A stretch of 25,741 bases of DNA from a virus. Below the pieces are notes generated by a model, which worked only from the letters and a program-made list of their open reading frames with translations, searched no databases and was not told where the DNA came from. The stretch covers positions 1 through 25,741 of the IMG/VR virus record IMGVR_UViG_3300030109_006383; one strand, written 5' to 3'. Below, one piece after another: positions 15,020 through 23,575 of the stretch (position 1 is its first letter; every line of letters starts with the position of its first letter). Position numbers and translations under genes: made by a program.

Positions 15020-16804
15020 TTATACTCCTAGATCATCTATCATTTCTTGGGTTATTTTTCTCTCTTTGCCGTCTTGCAACCTCACTGTGTCACCAACACC
15101 AAGAAACCCCTGCATAATTAATCCATCAATATAGTTATTAATCTCACCCATCTCAATGTTCATCGTCCCAAAGTCAAGGGTTTTAGGAGCAGAAGGCGCT
15201 GTTTGAGTTATTGGAGCACCGCCAGCCTGTGCTTGCATGTATTCTGTTACGACATTCGAGAAGTTAGGATCTGTTGGAACAATGATTGACCCATGAAACT
15301 CGATTAAAGGCGCAAATTCTTGTTCAAACATTTTTACCTTTTCGGCATAGCCCATCGTGCCACCGCCAGGTCCTTCGTAGTTTTTCCAAGAAGCGTCCGC
15401 TAATTTTACAAACTCAGAGACTCGTGAATTTATGTCGCCTTTTCCAGAACCAATGCCCAGTGCTTGTTCCGCTACTCTTTTTTGAAGCGTTGAAGAATTT
15501 GGATCTTCCATAACACCCAACCAATATTGGTCCGTGCGCCATGTGTCCGTCATGTTTTCGTCCCCAATCTGTTTAGCCAGAATGTCTCCGGTTTCTGTAA
15601 GGGCTTGTTTTTCTATTCCCCCAGTGGTGCTTAACAAGGTGTTTGACAATTGGTCTTCTATCTTTTGTCCTTGTTGATAGACTGCTCGCAACATAGCGGC
15701 ATCGCCTTGAAGCAGTGCTTGCTGTTCGGCTTGTTTTAGTTTTTCAATTTCCATTTCATATTTAAGAACGGCTTCCTCTCCGGCAAGGCCTGCCCTTTCC
15801 GGTATCATCTTCATGGCGGACAAATACTTGCCTCCCATGGTGGAAAGCGCTGGCGAAATAGGAGACTCATAACTCGCTTTTCTTTTTGCAACGGATCTAA
15901 CTTTTTCCGTTAAATCTTCTAACTTGCTCCAGTCTGTTTTAAATTCTGCACTAAACTCACCGGCTCTTATTTTATCATCAAGATCGGCTTGCCTATTTCT
16001 GGCAGCTTCGGCTTCCGCAACTCTTCTTGCTTCTATTCTTTCGGTTGAGGTTCTGCGGTTTCGTTCGATAATGGACAACGGATCATCGTCTTCCTCTTCT
16101 ACAGGTTGTACTCCCGTTGGTCCGGTTCCACCAAACATTTTCTGCACCGCTTGATCGGCCATATCCATAGGCATATCCATAGGCATATCCATAGGCATAT
16201 CCATAGGCATATCCATAGGTTGTTCTTGTGCCGGCGGAGCGCTGACTATCATCCGTGCTTTTTCTAGGTAACTTTGTGCCACTTCTGCGGGAATAAGGTC
16301 TACTTCTTCGGGTAAGTTCATGGCTTCTTTGACCGTTGCTTCAGCTTGTCCTTCCATTACTTCAATTTCATCGGACAAAATCATTTCCATGTCTTGCATA
16401 GGCATTCCGCCCGTTGCCATCTGTGCTTGCATGATTGACATGGCTTCATCAAATTTTTGGTCAAAGATCGACATGGCTTGTTGCTTTGCCAATTCAAGTT
16501 TGTTTTCTTTGACTTCCGGCTCTGCGGACATTTCTTCTTCCAACCCAGCAACAATGCCTGCATCCGTTACTTTAGGAGCGCCAAAGTTTCCTTCTGGAAA
16601 AAACCCTGCGCCGCCAATACCGGAACCGGTCATTTCATTAAGGGGTTCACCCATAAACTCTGCTGGACTAAAAAGATCCGGTGAAACCGAAGCAATGCCC
16701 ATTGGACCTGGACCACTGCCTTCTTGCATACGAGGCATTGGCACCATGCCGCCTATCTGCATGTTCACTGCATTTCTAAACATAGGTCGTTTGTTCCAAG
16801 TCAT
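15020..16804 (-). CDS. Probable internal virion or ejection protein, Met-rich with PMDM repeats, 594 aa
   Basis: The ATG at 16802-16804 overlaps the upstream stop as TAATG. The first 220 residues are disordered-looking and rich in Met, Gly, Pro and acidic residues. They include five tandem PMDM units (196-215) and a VEEEDDD patch. From about residue 235 to 400 it is highly charged and helical (ERIEARRVAEAEAARNRQAD; YEMEIEKLKQAEQQALL). The C-terminal third is globular (WRTDQYWLGVMEDP; VGDTVRLQDGKERKITQEMI). There is no signal peptide or catalytic motif. It sits directly before the giant ejection-type protein and after the Gly/Gln-rich protein, so it most likely belongs to the internal core or tail proteins. 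The function is by context only. Confidence 0.72.
   Translation of the reverse strand: MTWNKRPMFRNAVNMQIGGMVPMPRMQEGSGPGPMGIASVSPDLFSPAEFMGEPLNEMTGSGIGGAGFFPEGNFGAPKVTDAGIVAGLEEEMSAEPEVKENKLELAKQQAMSIFDQKFDEAMSIMQAQMATGGMPMQDMEMILSDEIEVMEGQAEATVKEAMNLPEEVDLIPAEVAQSYLEKARMIVSAPPAQEQPMDMPMDMPMDMPMDMPMDMADQAVQKMFGGTGPTGVQPVEEEDDDPLSIIERNRRTSTERIEARRVAEAEAARNRQADLDDKIRAGEFSAEFKTDWSKLEDLTEKVRSVAKRKASYESPISPALSTMGGKYLSAMKMIPERAGLAGEEAVLKYEMEIEKLKQAEQQALLQGDAAMLRAVYQQGQKIEDQLSNTLLSTTGGIEKQALTETGDILAKQIGDENMTDTWRTDQYWLGVMEDPNSSTLQKRVAEQALGIGSGKGDINSRVSEFVKLADASWKNYEGPGGGTMGYAEKVKMFEQEFAPLIEFHGSIIVPTDPNFSNVVTEYMQAQAGGAPITQTAPSAPKTLDFGTMNIEMGEINNYIDGLIMQGFLGVGDTVRLQDGKERKITQEMIDDLGV
16161..16219. repeat. 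Tandem repeat, 12-base unit, five copies
   Basis: The plus-strand unit ATATCCATAGGC is repeated five times with the last base changed in the fifth copy. It encodes PMDM in the 594-residue virion protein. Perfect repeat units suggest recent slippage expansion. Confidence 0.9.
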
Positions 16805-17766
16805 TATTGTAGTCCTAAAGCTTCGAGCAATTTGTTAAGTAAAACGTCTTGCCCATCCACACTTCCGTAGTTAGTGGTAATGCCTGTGCCCATGGTCTTA
16901 GGCAGCATTCCTTGAATTAATTTGCCTAAAGCACCCAATCGAGCCAACGGTTCTCCTGCCAATCCTTGCGCTGTTTGGAACTGAGCGCCAAGTCTTTGAT
17001 CGGCAATGCCTCGGGCTTGTCCGCCCAAAGTGTTCATCATATTAATTTGATTGGTCAGCATGTTTTGTCCCATTTGTCCTAGGCCCGCGATTCCTTGTCC
17101 AAGTTGTCCGTACATACCGGCGCCTTGCATACCCATTTGCCCTGCTTGTTGCATTCTTCTTTGCTGGTCTTGAAAAGCGTTCATGGCTTGTTGCTGTGCT
17201 TGAGAATATCCTTGTGATCTCAATTGCCCGGCTGTGCCTGACATGCCTTTGCCCAATTGATTAAAACGTTCTTGTGCCATCAGTCTTCCACGACCGCCAC
17301 CAAACGCTCCGGAACCCACTGCACCAGACCTTGCTTGCATGTCTTGTTGTGCAAAGTTTTTATATACATCATCGAGACTTCTTTGCACCACTTGATCTTC
17401 ATAAGGATTAAAGAAAGCTTGGCCCATGTTTGGGTTGTAGCCTTGTGCACCAGCAAAACCCGCTTGCATTCCTTGACCCAACATTCCAAGCCCTTGTCCG
17501 TAAGCCCCGGCTCCTTGTTGCAGGTAAGGCTGAAATCCACCTAAACCAGAAGTTAAATTTCTGGCTTGCATTTCATAAGGGTCTAGTCCTGAGAACTGTT
17601 GTGTTGGAATGGGTGTGGGTTGTCCTGCCCAATTCCAAGCATTGTCGAGGAAACCTCGTCGCATTTGCTCAATCCAAGGCGGCTCAAAAGCAATTGTGGA
17701 CCCCGGTCCTTGAGTAGATGTAGTGTGTGAACCGCCGTGTGTTAGTCTTAAAAGATCATCCACCAT
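16804..17766 (-). CDS. Gly/Gln/Met-rich probable ejection or tail protein, 320 aa
   Basis: Both ends overlap neighbours as TAATG. The N-terminus has PPWIEQMRRGFLDNAW, then a Gly/Gln-rich region (about residues 65-115). Next comes FFNPYEDQVVQRSLDDVYKN followed by QARSGAVGSGAFGGGRG (about 118-162), and then a long Gln/Met/Gly-rich helical part to residue 270. The NPY-x2-QVV...GAFGGGR arrangement is one I recognise from podovirus-like DNA ejection or tail proteins of marine phages and prophages. Low complexity with small residues fits an extended or channel-forming protein that refolds on ejection. It lacks membrane spans, cysteines and catalytic motifs. It is likely made together with the two following large proteins. 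Confidence 0.75.
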   Translation of the reverse strand: MVDDLLRLTHGGSHTTSTQGPGSTIAFEPPWIEQMRRGFLDNAWNWAGQPTPIPTQQFSGLDPYEMQARNLTSGLGGFQPYLQQGAGAYGQGLGMLGQGMQAGFAGAQGYNPNMGQAFFNPYEDQVVQRSLDDVYKNFAQQDMQARSGAVGSGAFGGGRGRLMAQERFNQLGKGMSGTAGQLRSQGYSQAQQQAMNAFQDQQRRMQQAGQMGMQGAGMYGQLGQGIAGLGQMGQNMLTNQINMMNTLGGQARGIADQRLGAQFQTAQGLAGEPLARLGALGKLIQGMLPKTMGTGITTNYGSVDGQDVLLNKLLEALGLQ

Positions 17767-18806
17767 TAGCCCATCCCCTCTAAACTTTTCATTATGCTGT
17801 ACATTTTCTTTGCTCCCTGTCTAACGTCACCGCCGCCCATGTTTTGAACCGCTTTGCGTGTGAACACAAACTCATCGGGCTCTAAAAGTGCTGGAACCAC
17901 GTCGCCGTGACCTTTTGCATTCATAATACCACCACTTTGACCGCCTTGCACTTTCTCAACGAAAGGCTTTCCAATTCTGTGTGTGGCTGCCGGAATGCCT
18001 TGTTGCCCGACCGGAATGCCGTAATCTTGTCCTTGTAAATAATTCGGGCCCATTCCAGACAACTGCATGTTCCCTGTAAACGGATTGGCTTTTTCAAAAT
18101 CACTCATCGCTGCCCCTTGTCCGGTGGGCACCTCGTATTCAATCGCGTCCAACGCACCTTTGATTCCTTTGCCTTTAAGGAAAAGCTCTATTAAATCGCT
18201 TATATTGCCATCTTGTCCAAAAATACCGGACAAAACATTGCCTGCACCCGTGCCTGTAACACCAAAAAGGTCCGAAAGAAACGGTCCGATGCCCAACCCA
18301 AACATGCCGCCACCGTCGTTTGGTTGCCTGCTATCGGGAGTAACTTTTGCCCATTTTCCGTTAAGAATAACGTAAATGGCGTCACCTATGTTTGCTATTT
18401 GTCCTTCAGGATAATCACTGGCATCAGGGAGATTTGCTCCGTCCATCAAAACTATTGGTTCTGTTACTCCTGTATCTGTGCCGCCGGGTGTTTCTGTGCC
18501 GCCGGGTGTTTCTGTGCCGCCGGGTGTTTCTGTCCCTGGTTCCGGCGCTTCACCGGGGAACTGTTGGTTGTAAAGCCACCAAAGCGTCCATTGCGTCATG
18601 TCGGCTTCATCGCCCGCAAAAGGATCGTAGTTTTCTTGCCCGGCAGGTACCCCCAAGCTAAACTGTGCAAACAGTTTTCCCAAAAATTCACGGCGTGCTT
18701 TTTCCTCTGCGGTCTCGCCTTCGCCCTGAGAACCAAAAATATTTATGTACCAAGGAGAACCACCTTCTTCTAAACGCATTATTCCTGAACGCATCATACT
18801 AACCAT
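17766..18806 (-). CDS. Probable tail or internal virion protein with conserved PALLEPDEFV motif, 346 aa
   Basis: The first ATG (18804-18806) is only 2 bases from a strong AGGAGG, while the ATG at 18795-18797 (Met4) is 11 bases away. The true start is therefore uncertain by a few codons. The N-terminal part is acidic. Residues 91-108 are three GTETPG units and form a flexible linker. The last 47 residues carry HGDVVPALLEPDEFVFTRKAV, a motif common at the ends of phage tail-tape, tail-associated and internal proteins, followed by GAKKMYSIMKSL. The gene overlaps its upstream neighbour by 8 bases and its downstream one by a single base. It is expected to be a virion protein with a role in the tail or ejection apparatus, assigned from motif and context. 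Confidence 0.72.
   Translation of the reverse strand: MVSMMRSGIMRLEEGGSPWYINIFGSQGEGETAEEKARREFLGKLFAQFSLGVPAGQENYDPFAGDEADMTQWTLWWLYNQQFPGEAPEPGTETPGGTETPGGTETPGGTDTGVTEPIVLMDGANLPDASDYPEGQIANIGDAIYVILNGKWAKVTPDSRQPNDGGGMFGLGIGPFLSDLFGVTGTGAGNVLSGIFGQDGNISDLIELFLKGKGIKGALDAIEYEVPTGQGAAMSDFEKANPFTGNMQLSGMGPNYLQGQDYGIPVGQQGIPAATHRIGKPFVEKVQGGQSGGIMNAKGHGDVVPALLEPDEFVFTRKAVQNMGGGDVRQGAKKMYSIMKSLEGMG
18481..18534. repeat. Tandem repeat, 18-base unit, three copies
   Basis: The plus-strand unit CCGCCGGGTGTTTCTGTG occurs three times, with the last base changed in the third copy. It encodes the hexapeptide GTETPG in the 346-residue virion protein. The near-perfect identity suggests recent expansion. 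Confidence 0.9.
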
Positions 18807-19638
18807 CGCCTCCTGATCCCGGAAGAAGTTCTCCCGTCTCTTCGTAATTTGCCATAAGTTCGTCTATATTATAAGGAACGCCACGCGAATCGGCAAAGCT
18901 GTCCCAACTTTCTTTCATTACACTACCTAACCCCATGTTTTTTTCTTTCATTTTGTTTGCAAAGTATTCAGGGGAATATTTTGATTTAAAATCAGCCGCC
19001 AGTGCTTCGGCCACTTCAAGAGGAATCCCCAAGCTTTCTACCCAATAAGCCGGATCATATTTCATTGCAGCGTTCCTTACGGCTCTTTTATATGCTTTTT
19101 GTTCTTTAACTCGTGCTCTTTGTGTTCCTCTCATGGCAGCGTTTCTGCCTTTAACGGATTTAGTGCTGTCTCCTCCCGGAGCGTTGTAGACACCACTGAA
19201 CATTCTTTGAAGAGCCATGTTTGTGCTGGGTCCTGCTTCTCTAAAACGCTGTGCCGTTTGGGAACTTGTGTTTCCTCCAGAAAGAAGATCTTGAATAAAC
19301 CTTCCGTACGCTTCACGAATAGACTGGCTTCCTGCAACCGAACCCGGGTCAATTGATTTAGTCACTCCTACACCTTGTGGACCTACATTAATACCGACAG
19401 AACCAGGAGACGACCCAGAAAAACCACCAAACCCTGGAGGCAGAGAAGCTATCCCTGATACAGGAATATTTACTGCTCGATATGGTCTATTGCTTTTTGC
19501 CACCGGTCCTCCGTTTTTGTAGCCTTTATACCCTGAAGCATACGCTGCTTGGGCTTGCTTTTGTGCTCCGGCTTTCGTCGGATAAGTCTTTCCAGACTTT
19601 CCCCACTTGTAGCCTCCGCTTACTTTTCTGATAGGCAT
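18799..19638 (-). CDS. Basic virion-associated protein, 279 aa
   Basis: The frame is open to 19743. The ATG at 19636-19638 overlaps the upstream stop as TAATG and gives the family-typical start MPIRKVSGGYKWGKSGKTYP, followed by TKAGAQKQAQAAYASGYK. That opening is common on small phage proteins. A glycine/proline/serine-rich linker follows (about residues 60-110), then a helical, charged C-terminal half containing AMRGTQRARVKEQKAYKRAVRNA. The positive charge suggests DNA or membrane contact. Position in the late operon points to a tail or internal protein. No enzyme motif is seen. Confidence 0.7.
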   Translation of the reverse strand: MPIRKVSGGYKWGKSGKTYPTKAGAQKQAQAAYASGYKGYKNGGPVAKSNRPYRAVNIPVSGIASLPPGFGGFSGSSPGSVGINVGPQGVGVTKSIDPGSVAGSQSIREAYGRFIQDLLSGGNTSSQTAQRFREAGPSTNMALQRMFSGVYNAPGGDSTKSVKGRNAAMRGTQRARVKEQKAYKRAVRNAAMKYDPAYWVESLGIPLEVAEALAADFKSKYSPEYFANKMKEKNMGLGSVMKESWDSFADSRGVPYNIDELMANYEETGELLPGSGGDG

Positions 19639-19964
19639 TATAGTATAGGAACCGTGGTTGCACCGTTTGTTGATACGGTTAATTTTCCAAGCTGTCCTGC
19701 GGCTTTCACGCCTTTTCCGTCCGGCGCGTATAATGTTTGCCACTTGTATCCATCAAAAACTTGCAGGCTGTCTTCCGTCAAGTTCCAGATAATGTCCCCG
19801 CGACTAAACAAATTTTGGTCACGAGTAGTATTAGTATACTGATAAGTCGCTGTAGGATCAAAGCCTTGTAGGTTTAATTCTAAGATTCTTACCAATCTGT
19901 TGAATAAATCCGAATCAACGTCTCCCATCGCTGTGGGCAAACGCGTGTCTAATAATCTTGCCAC
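19638..19964 (-). CDS. Small tail-region protein, 108 aa
   Basis: The start is GTG (19962-19964), preceded by GGAGAAGG and overlapping the upstream stop as TAGTG. The protein opens with ARLLDTRLPTAMGDVDSD and has LFNRLVRILELNL helices and a beta-rich middle (LTEDSLQVFDGYKWQTLY). This type is regularly found just after the gp10-like hub gene in marine phages, so a tail accessory or hub-plug role is likely. Catalytic or membrane motifs are lacking. The one-base overlap suggests it is made in step with the hub protein. Confidence 0.72.
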   Translation of the reverse strand: MARLLDTRLPTAMGDVDSDLFNRLVRILELNLQGFDPTATYQYTNTTRDQNLFSRGDIIWNLTEDSLQVFDGYKWQTLYAPDGKGVKAAGQLGKLTVSTNGATTVPIL

Positions 19965-21850
19965 TACCTTCTCCCGTCGGGTCTAGTGTTTAGTCTCATG
20001 TCCCCCAATCGCCAACCCACACCTAATCTTTCTCCTGTGCTTGCATCATCATCGGATTCTAGCCGCACCACTGCTTGTCGTGCCCTTCCTCTTAAATCAA
20101 CTTTCTGGGTACTTTGTGTAACTTGGCTTGTGCTTTTGGTTGTTAGGCTTTCATTGGGATAATTTCTAGTCTTTAGCACAAAATTAACCACTTGATCTGA
20201 ACCGCCGTCACCGAAAAAACGAACATCTGGAATTGCGTTTTGTACTTGTGTGTACGCATTTCCTATGCCGTCCAATGAAAAGTCCGCTGACTCAATGTAC
20301 ACGTTGTCCATGGGCGTTCCGTCATTGTCGTTTCCGGTTTCGTGTTTGTATATATAGTTACTGGTATCGGTGCCCGTGGCCCTCGGATAAGGTTGCACAC
20401 CTTCATCCAACCAAGCAAAACGAGTCAATTGTCCGTAATACCAAATTTGTTCTTGATAATTAAAAACCACATAACGATCTATTTCCGTAGAACTTCCAGA
20501 AGGGTAGAACCAACCGACTTCGTTAAACTGTCGATTCAAATAACCAAACACTTTAAACGATTGACTTTGATTGAAATCATTAAAGACATAATTGTGCACG
20601 GAACAAGGCACTCTTGAAACCGTACCGTTATAATTATAAAAACCAGAACGGTCCATCCAATATACTCCCGCCGGAGTGTTTACCGGAGCTTTGGGAGAAA
20701 CCATACCAACGCCTGAATTAATTAAGTTTGCACCAAACGTGTATGGAGGACCAATAAACTGAATGCTGTACAACGCATCGTCTGTCCAAACCAAAGTTTC
20801 TTGACGAGAACGAAGTGCGCCTACAATTTGTGTTCCCGCCGATAATCTTAAAGAACCCGCGGTGTTTGTTAGACTCGGCTCCCATTCGTTAATGTTTTCC
20901 TGATCGCACCAAGCAATAAACATAGGATCAATGGCTCCTGTTCTGGCTGTGCCCGCATCGTTTAAAGGATCTGCACCCAAACAAAGAACGTGTCGATCAA
21001 TATCACTGACCAATGTTTGCAACGCCAATGTAGGAGGCAAGTTGGCTCCTAGAGCAGTTAAACTGAGAGCACGAACACTTGTCCCGTTGTTCTCGGTCCA
21101 ATAAAAAATACCACCGGCTCTTGGATTAATAATGAGGTCTTCACCAAAATTATCCTCGGACCAAAGCCTTAACTGATTGTTAAAGGCAAGCGCAGAAGCA
21201 TCGCCATATGTGCCGTCTCCCCACATTCCTGCTCCGTAACCGGAACCAGAAACATAATCATCGAGCCCTACGTTAATCTGATAAGCACCAACCACACTTG
21301 ACCCACCGTTCCCAGAGTCGTTTGCGTTTGCTGTAACGGTTGCACCGTCGGTGTCTTTGGCTTCAATGGTGTAACTGTTCGCGTTTACAACCGTTGCTAT
21401 TTGATATTCTTGGTTTAAAACATTGGCAGTGATTAATCCGCCTAAAGTAGCGGCACCGCTAAAGGTGACAAAATCGTTTTTGCTCGCACCGTGAGACGTG
21501 TCTGCCACGGTGATGGTCGCATCGCCGTTTGTTGCTGAAAATGTAACGTCTCCAGCAGAGGTTGTGGCTCGTATTGGGGTAATGTCGTAAAAATTGTCCC
21601 CTTCTTTGACGTAGTATTTAAGCGTCGTGCCCAAACTTAAATATTTTGTAGTTGCTAAAGACACCCATGCGTGCAAAGACCGAGCAGTACCTAAATACGT
21701 CGAGGTTTGTTCTTTTTCCCAGCCCCCTATTTTTTCAGGGAAACTTTTACGAAAACGAACCAAATTGGAATCAAACCACCCGCCTTGAGCAGAAAACGCC
21801 GTTCCTTCTCTATTGACTCCGGGCTTAAGTTTAAATGTAGCGTAGGGCAT
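19964..21850 (-). CDS. Tail hub / packaged-DNA stabilization protein, P22 gp10-like, 628 aa
   Basis: The ATG is at 21848-21850. The N-terminus (MPYATFKLKPGVNREGTAFS, then WFDSNLVRFR and GGWEK) and the many short beta repeats (LSLGTTLKYYV, LVWTDDALYSIQFIG, GVYWMDRSGFYNYNG) are the hallmark of the phage stabilization / gp10 hub family. This is a beta-propeller-like ring that closes the head-to-tail channel after DNA packaging in P22-type podoviruses. Residues about 95-190 form an inserted Thr/Ala/Gly-rich immunoglobulin-like beta domain. The C-terminus is Arg-rich (GRARQAVVRLES). It is the main reason to think the virion has a short tail. No frameshift is seen. Confidence 0.82.
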   Translation of the reverse strand: MPYATFKLKPGVNREGTAFSAQGGWFDSNLVRFRKSFPEKIGGWEKEQTSTYLGTARSLHAWVSLATTKYLSLGTTLKYYVKEGDNFYDITPIRATTSAGDVTFSATNGDATITVADTSHGASKNDFVTFSGAATLGGLITANVLNQEYQIATVVNANSYTIEAKDTDGATVTANANDSGNGGSSVVGAYQINVGLDDYVSGSGYGAGMWGDGTYGDASALAFNNQLRLWSEDNFGEDLIINPRAGGIFYWTENNGTSVRALSLTALGANLPPTLALQTLVSDIDRHVLCLGADPLNDAGTARTGAIDPMFIAWCDQENINEWEPSLTNTAGSLRLSAGTQIVGALRSRQETLVWTDDALYSIQFIGPPYTFGANLINSGVGMVSPKAPVNTPAGVYWMDRSGFYNYNGTVSRVPCSVHNYVFNDFNQSQSFKVFGYLNRQFNEVGWFYPSGSSTEIDRYVVFNYQEQIWYYGQLTRFAWLDEGVQPYPRATGTDTSNYIYKHETGNDNDGTPMDNVYIESADFSLDGIGNAYTQVQNAIPDVRFFGDGGSDQVVNFVLKTRNYPNESLTTKSTSQVTQSTQKVDLRGRARQAVVRLESDDDASTGERLGVGWRLGDMRLNTRPDGRR

Positions 21851-21866
21851 TTTTATATAATAACCT

Positions 21867-22307
21867 TTATTTTTTAACTAGACTACCACCAAAATACATG
21901 CCAATGATGGCCGATACTAGGTTTGTGTCTAGCTGTGTTATAACCAGTCCTTGAAATGTAATCCATTCAAAAACTTCTCTTCCTTCTTTAAAAAACCAAA
22001 ACCCCGGGTTCCAATTCGTATACCCAACCGTTACATCCACATCCGGATAAAATACTGCAACCAATTTTGGTAGCAACACGATTGCAAAGATAGAGGCCAA
22101 AGCAATGATTCTTCGTGTCCATGCAAAACCTTTGTCTTTTAGTCCGTGGTCCAAGGATTGTTTACGAGCTTTCATTTCAAACTCACCCCTTGTTATAAGA
22201 AGCTTTTGCTCTTCGGCTTTTGCCTTACGACTTTGTGCCCATATACTCAGTAAACTACTCAACAAAGTTGAGCCAAGCATGGTGATTATCTCAAACGGAA
22301 AGCCCAC
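21867..22307 (-). CDS. Small membrane protein, candidate holin, 146 aa
   Basis: The start is GTG (22305-22307), two bases before the preceding stop codon in the reading direction. The protein has an amphipathic N-terminus (FEIITMLGSTLLSSLLSIW), a charged Lys/Glu/Arg-rich coil, and a hydrophobic span (WTRRIIALASIFAIVLLPKL, about residues 63-82). It ends with a further hydrophobic part (LVSAIIGMYFGGSLVKK). The same layout, with FAWTRRIIAL and a GYTNWNPGFWFF segment, occurs in a family known to me from marine phages, where it is usually annotated as a membrane protein or holin. It could form the lysis pore. No endolysin is seen nearby, so the lysis role is inferred. Confidence 0.72.
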   Translation of the reverse strand: MGFPFEIITMLGSTLLSSLLSIWAQSRKAKAEEQKLLITRGEFEMKARKQSLDHGLKDKGFAWTRRIIALASIFAIVLLPKLVAVFYPDVDVTVGYTNWNPGFWFFKEGREVFEWITFQGLVITQLDTNLVSAIIGMYFGGSLVKK

Positions 22308-22308
22308 T

Positions 22309-22686
22309 TCATACTTTAGGTTTGGAACTATTTGTATAGAGTCCGAACCAAGCGGCCCCAGCGCCTACAACAATTGATATTAACCCCGATTGTTCAAAAC
22401 TGGGTTCCGGCAAATCCATGAACCAAAAAGTTGTGTAGTACAAAAGATACATATACACACCTAAAAAACATCTAGGTATGATTCTCCAAGAGTCTATGGC
22501 TTGTGCGACAAAGATAAACTTTTGATAAGGGTTGTCGTTCTTCTCGTCTTCTAAAGTTCTTATTTTATCTTTAAGCGCAGAGTTCTCTTGAAGCATCTCC
22601 ATAAACTTAGACAAGTCCATCTCAACTTCATTGCGAGACATGTCGCCACCGAATCTACTGCTTGGATGATATTGATCGTCGCCCAT
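22309..22686 (-). CDS. Two-span membrane protein with coiled-coil N-terminus, 125 aa
   Basis: The ATG at 22684-22686 lies one base after the upstream stop. A second ATG 15 codons in (22639-22641) is also possible. After a polar start the protein has a coiled coil (FMEMLQENSALKDKIRTLEDEK, about residues 28-49). Two hydrophobic spans follow (about residues 70-90 and 104-121). It overlaps neither neighbour but is separated from both by only one base. It may act with the candidate holin as an antiholin or inner-membrane partner, but structural use in the virion is also possible. The family is not named. Confidence 0.7.
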   Translation of the reverse strand: MGDDQYHPSSRFGGDMSRNEVEMDLSKFMEMLQENSALKDKIRTLEDEKNDNPYQKFIFVAQAIDSWRIIPRCFLGVYMYLLYYTTFWFMDLPEPSFEQSGLISIVVGAGAAWFGLYTNSSKPKV

Positions 22687-22687
22687 A

Positions 22688-23053
22688 TCAGTTTGCCAAT
22701 GGATTGTCGTTCATGTTTTTTAAACTGCGTACATCGTCATACATAGAATCAACACTTGCATTGATACCAGCAACACTTGTTTGCAATGCAACAATGTCGT
22801 CTTTAATAGGAGACAAGTCTTCTGTTTCTATGTTTAACGATTTAATCTGTTCGCCAACCGCAACCACTTGTTTGTCCATAACCGCAACTTCGTCAGCAAG
22901 CGCGTCTATTTCGTTAATGTAACGAGCCATCTTAGATTCTAAATTAGTAATTCTATTAACATAGCCCGCACCTGTATAACCGAAACCAGCCAAGGTACTG
23001 ACAATACCAGCAAGGGCTATGAGTTGAGTTGTTTTATTTTGAAACCAATCCAT
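22688..23053 (-). CDS. Membrane-anchored coiled-coil protein, 121 aa
   Basis: The ATG at 23051-23053 has a strong AGGAGG upstream. An N-terminal hydrophobic segment (LIALAGIVSTLAGFGYTGAGYV, about residues 11-32) acts as a signal anchor. It is followed by a long coiled coil to the end (residues 35-115) with regular Ile/Leu/Val spacing. Short N-in membrane anchors with a periplasmic coiled coil resemble inner-membrane spanins of phage lysis cassettes, but there is no matching outer lipoprotein in view. This is the first of three adjacent small membrane genes, probably one functional block. Confidence 0.72.
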   Translation of the reverse strand: MDWFQNKTTQLIALAGIVSTLAGFGYTGAGYVNRITNLESKMARYINEIDALADEVAVMDKQVVAVGEQIKSLNIETEDLSPIKDDIVALQTSVAGINASVDSMYDDVRSLKNMNDNPLAN

Positions 23054-23061
23054 TTTTCCTC

Positions 23062-23292
23062 CTAATAATATTTAGTAACTTTTCTTCTGTCGTCCATCAC
23101 TGCGCCACAAGCTTTTGCAATTCCTGATCTTACAGGGCCCCCAATTTGCATTTTCTTAACCGCTGAGTCTTTAAGTGCTTTAGCGGTTGGAGCGCCTTTA
23201 GAACCAGGCTTTCTCATTTTTTCACCTGAACCCGCTTTTATTCTTTTTCTTTTAGCGTGGATGTTATCCCACAATCCTTTTTGTTTTGCCAT
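23062..23292 (-). CDS. Small basic phage protein, 76 aa
   Basis: The frame is open to 23358. The ATG at 23290-23292 gives the family-like start MAKQKGLWDNIHAKRKRIK, followed by AGSGEKMRKPGSKGAPTAKAL, a pattern I know from many phage and prophage mini-proteins. The product is Lys/Arg-rich and has no membrane segment. Two Cys-free basic blocks are followed by a more hydrophobic C-terminus ending in TKYY. The start lies one base after the upstream gene. The function is unknown; it may bind nucleic acid or a virion protein. Confidence 0.75.
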   Translation of the reverse strand: MAKQKGLWDNIHAKRKRIKAGSGEKMRKPGSKGAPTAKALKDSAVKKMQIGGPVRSGIAKACGAVMDDRRKVTKYY

Positions 23293-23293
23293 A

Positions 23294-23575
23294 TCAACAC
23301 TTCCATCTTCTTCTAGCAGCTTTGCCTCTTTTACCCGTCCATCCTTTTGACCGAGCACAAAAAGACTTACGTCGTTTTGCGGCTTTGCTGCCTCTTTTAA
23401 CTTTCCCTGTAACCGCGGTCTTTAACTTTGATCCAGGATTCTTTTTTCTATAGGCTTTGACTCCTTTTTTAGTCATGCCCGCGCCCTTTTTAGTAGGACG
23501 GTAGTTCGCACCTTTTCCTTTCGTGGTGCGTCTTATTGACTTCGTTTTTCTTCTACTTTTTCTTTTTGCTGCCAT
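23294..23575 (-). CDS. Highly basic protein with KSFCARSKGW domain, 93 aa
   Basis: The chosen start is the ATG at 23573-23575. The open frame back to 23593 would need a TTG start. No clear Shine-Dalgarno is visible, so coupling to the overlapping upstream gene is likely. The first 50 residues are almost all Lys/Arg/Gly/Thr. The C-terminal half contains GSKAAKRRKSFCARSKGW and ends in WKC. This short cysteine-containing domain recurs in many marine phages and large DNA viruses as a domain of unknown function (I believe DUF6321-like, not verified). The charge suggests DNA or RNA binding. Two Cys residues may bind metal or oxidise. Confidence 0.75.
   Translation of the reverse strand: MAAKRKSRRKTKSIRRTTKGKGANYRPTKKGAGMTKKGVKAYRKKNPGSKLKTAVTGKVKRGSKAAKRRKSFCARSKGWTGKRGKAARRRWKC

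Noticed and set aside
16161-16219. Short regular repeats that might suggest a CRISPR array or iteron origin
   Set aside because: The units are head-to-tail with no spacers and stay in frame in a coding gene as PMDM, so this is a coding tandem repeat.
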